A stretch of 64,000 nt of DNA. Source: Haliclona indistincta. Its lineage: Eukaryota > Porifera > Demospongiae > Haplosclerida > Chalinidae. Below, piece after piece: positions 62,344 through 64,000 of the stretch; position 1 is the stretch's first letter, and each line of letters starts with the position of its first letter. The stretch covers positions 1,754,658 to 1,818,657 of the forward strand of contig OZ024787.1 of the NCBI GenBank assembly GCA_964017065.1, read 5' to 3'. A program made the translations under genes and the position numbers. Under the pieces are notes generated by a model. That model was given only the letters and a program-made list of their open reading frames with translations. It was not told the DNA's origin and made no database searches.

Positions 62344-64000
62344 ATGCACGGCTTAATTCTAACACTGATCGGGACTCATCTATTTCAAGTAGCAAAATCA
62401 TGTTTGTCCTATTAACTGTATTGTTATATATAATTATAGCTCTCTTGTGTGCTTTACAGGCTCTTTGATTCACAATGGCTACTGTCTTCAAGAGTACACG
62501 GTGATCAGTGGTATAGCCTTGACTGAAGACAGCCCACTCTACTGTGCACTGGATGGAGGAGGGCATTGGATCGGTCCAGATGGTACCCCATGTGGAGAGT
62601 CAGGAAGTGGTCCATTCAACTGCAACAATTCACAGACATCGGATCACAGTACTATTACACTGTACAAAAGACCAAGTGCTTCATTCTCAGGGAAGCAGCT
62701 TTACACATGTACTGGTACGGGCCAGAACATCAGTATGCAGATTGAGAGTGAGTGAATATTACGTGGTATATTAATATTTCTGTGTCTATAATGTATACAC
62801 ACCAGATAACACGGTATTGTCAGCCATATACATTGACCCACCAGCTGATGTGAGGAGTATTCCACAGAGTTACACCATACACTGCATCACTACTGGACGG
62901 AGTGACAGCGATATCACTGTTGGAATATTTTTGGAAAGACATGGACGATCATACTATGATCAGATCGTTCCACCAGTGTTAGGATTTAATGAGACGCCTC
63001 CTAACATGAGTACACTGAATAGTACTACTAACACATATGACTACTATGAGACGGTAGTCTGGAGAGCAGACAAAGTAGAGGTGGATGAAACAGAATTCAA
63101 TGATCATGGTTTCACTAAGTACAATGCTGACCATGACTGGGCTTGCGGTGTCATCTCCAACACAGGATATGATGACTTACAAACATATATCAGAGGTGAG
63201 CAAATCTACAATTTTATTATTGTATTTAATATGATTTGTTTCAGCTCCTAATTTTGTTCCTACTAACTTGACAGTCCAAAGCCGAAACTCTACCAGCGTC
63301 ACCATCAGCTGGACTGCAGTGAATGCTACAGATGCTGACGGCTACATCATATACATCGACCATCAGTACTCTGACGCACACTCGGCAGTAACCGTGGGTA
63401 ACACAACCCAGTACACACTGTGGTACCACCAATCCCTACCATTGTACGGTTACAATATCACAGTACGGGCTCACCAAGACCTTCTGGGCCCACCCAGTGA
63501 ACCGCTAGTCATATCAACAACCAATTGTAAGCTAACTTGACCGATTTCATTTTTACGATCTTGTGCATTTTCCATAGTGACGCTGACATCTCTAACTTGC
63601 ATCATCACTAACTCTGACACCATTGCTGTTGCGCTATCCACCCCTCACTCATTGCCTCGCAAGGGACTGTCCTATCGAGTCCGATATTACAGATGCGATT
63701 CAGCATCGCTAGAAGAGAATTTCATTACTTCGGAAAAAAACATCGTAGTCCGTAACCTTGGTCCTAACACCTGCTATGAATTTACAATCATACCAATGTT
63801 TGCAAAACATATTGACAGTGAAGGGCGCAGTATACGATGCAGTACACTACAGAATCCAAACAGTGAGCATAATACACACTGACCCTCAATACTATAGGGT
63901 TGTATTGTATGTTACCACCTTCTCCATACAGATGACAATGTTAGTATTGGAATATTGACAACACTCACTATTGCCGGCATAATATCAGCGTTTGCTCTGC
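62344..64000 (+). CDS. Gene J: Ig/FN3 cell-surface receptor, 5' part
   Basis: Exons: 62344-62401 (signal peptide MHGLILTLIGTHLFQVAKS; weak donor GTTTGT), 62460-62747 (Ig-like, YC and YTC), 62806-63195 (Ig-like, IHC and WACGV), 63245-63526 (FN3; VTISWTAVNATDADGY, YNITVRAH), 63578-63862 (second FN3-like; YRVRYYRCD, NTCYEFTIIP) and 63932 to beyond 64000. The last exon opens a hydrophobic helix (ILTTLTIAGIISAFAL), probably the transmembrane segment. All internal introns are phase 1, as usual for exon-shuffled ectodomains. The cytoplasmic part lies outside the window, so it could be a receptor kinase, phosphatase or adhesion molecule. Confidence 0.8.

Overview
The window is animal nuclear DNA and most likely comes from a demosponge; the phylum is inferred. 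Genes are compact and intron-rich, with GT-AG introns of mostly 45-70 bp and intergenic gaps as small as about 80 bp. Housekeeping genes lie beside expanded ankyrin/Death-domain proteins, adhesion GPCRs with Ig and FN3 ectodomains, and single-exon 7TM receptors. I recognised no bacterial operon, tRNA, rRNA or CRISPR array.

Layout. 0.4-5.6 kb: GPI (-), SNRNP27 (+) and COQ7 (+), closely packed, with frame breaks in the conserved parts of GPI and COQ7 and an odd start in SNRNP27. 6.7-32.1 kb: a head-to-tail minus-strand cluster of ankyrin-coiled-coil-Death genes. Genes A (6747-10812) and C (19281-24283) also carry a ZU5-type domain. Genes D (24464-28146) and E (28498-32147) lack it. Gene B (about 15.9-17.6 kb) is broken, and loose exon shards of the family are scattered around it in both orientations. 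32.4-54.0 kb: two paralogous adhesion GPCRs on the plus strand (F, 32422-36793; G, 48605-54010) and two copies of a small secreted Cys-rich protein (H1, H2). Between H1 and H2 lies about 9 kb of nested transposons. 54.9-58.9 kb: three tandem intronless 7TM receptor genes with an exact 1489-bp period, the middle one chimeric. 59.3-62.0 kb: another nested repeat block. 62.3-64.0 kb: the 5' part of an Ig/FN3 cell-surface receptor (J), cut by the window edge.

Function. The A-E proteins join ankyrin repeats to coiled coils and a C-terminal Death domain, as expected for intracellular scaffolds or sensors that signal by Death-fold contacts. F, G, J and the 7TM trio are surface receptors. A joint role in self/non-self or environmental sensing is plausible but is inference.

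Mobile DNA. The clearest structures are two elements with TGTNR...YNACA ends and 4-bp target duplications (Ginger-type; one carries GIN1/Gypsy-integrase-like coding sequence and spliced exons of another gene), a TIR element with a 9-bp target duplication, a TTAA-flanked giant hairpin, and a multicopy family ending in a hairpin plus CTAA followed by T, like a Helitron 3' end. Exon boundaries were read by eye. For A, C, D, E, F, G, H1 and H2 the exon lengths sum to a multiple of three with matching phases, which supports the models.
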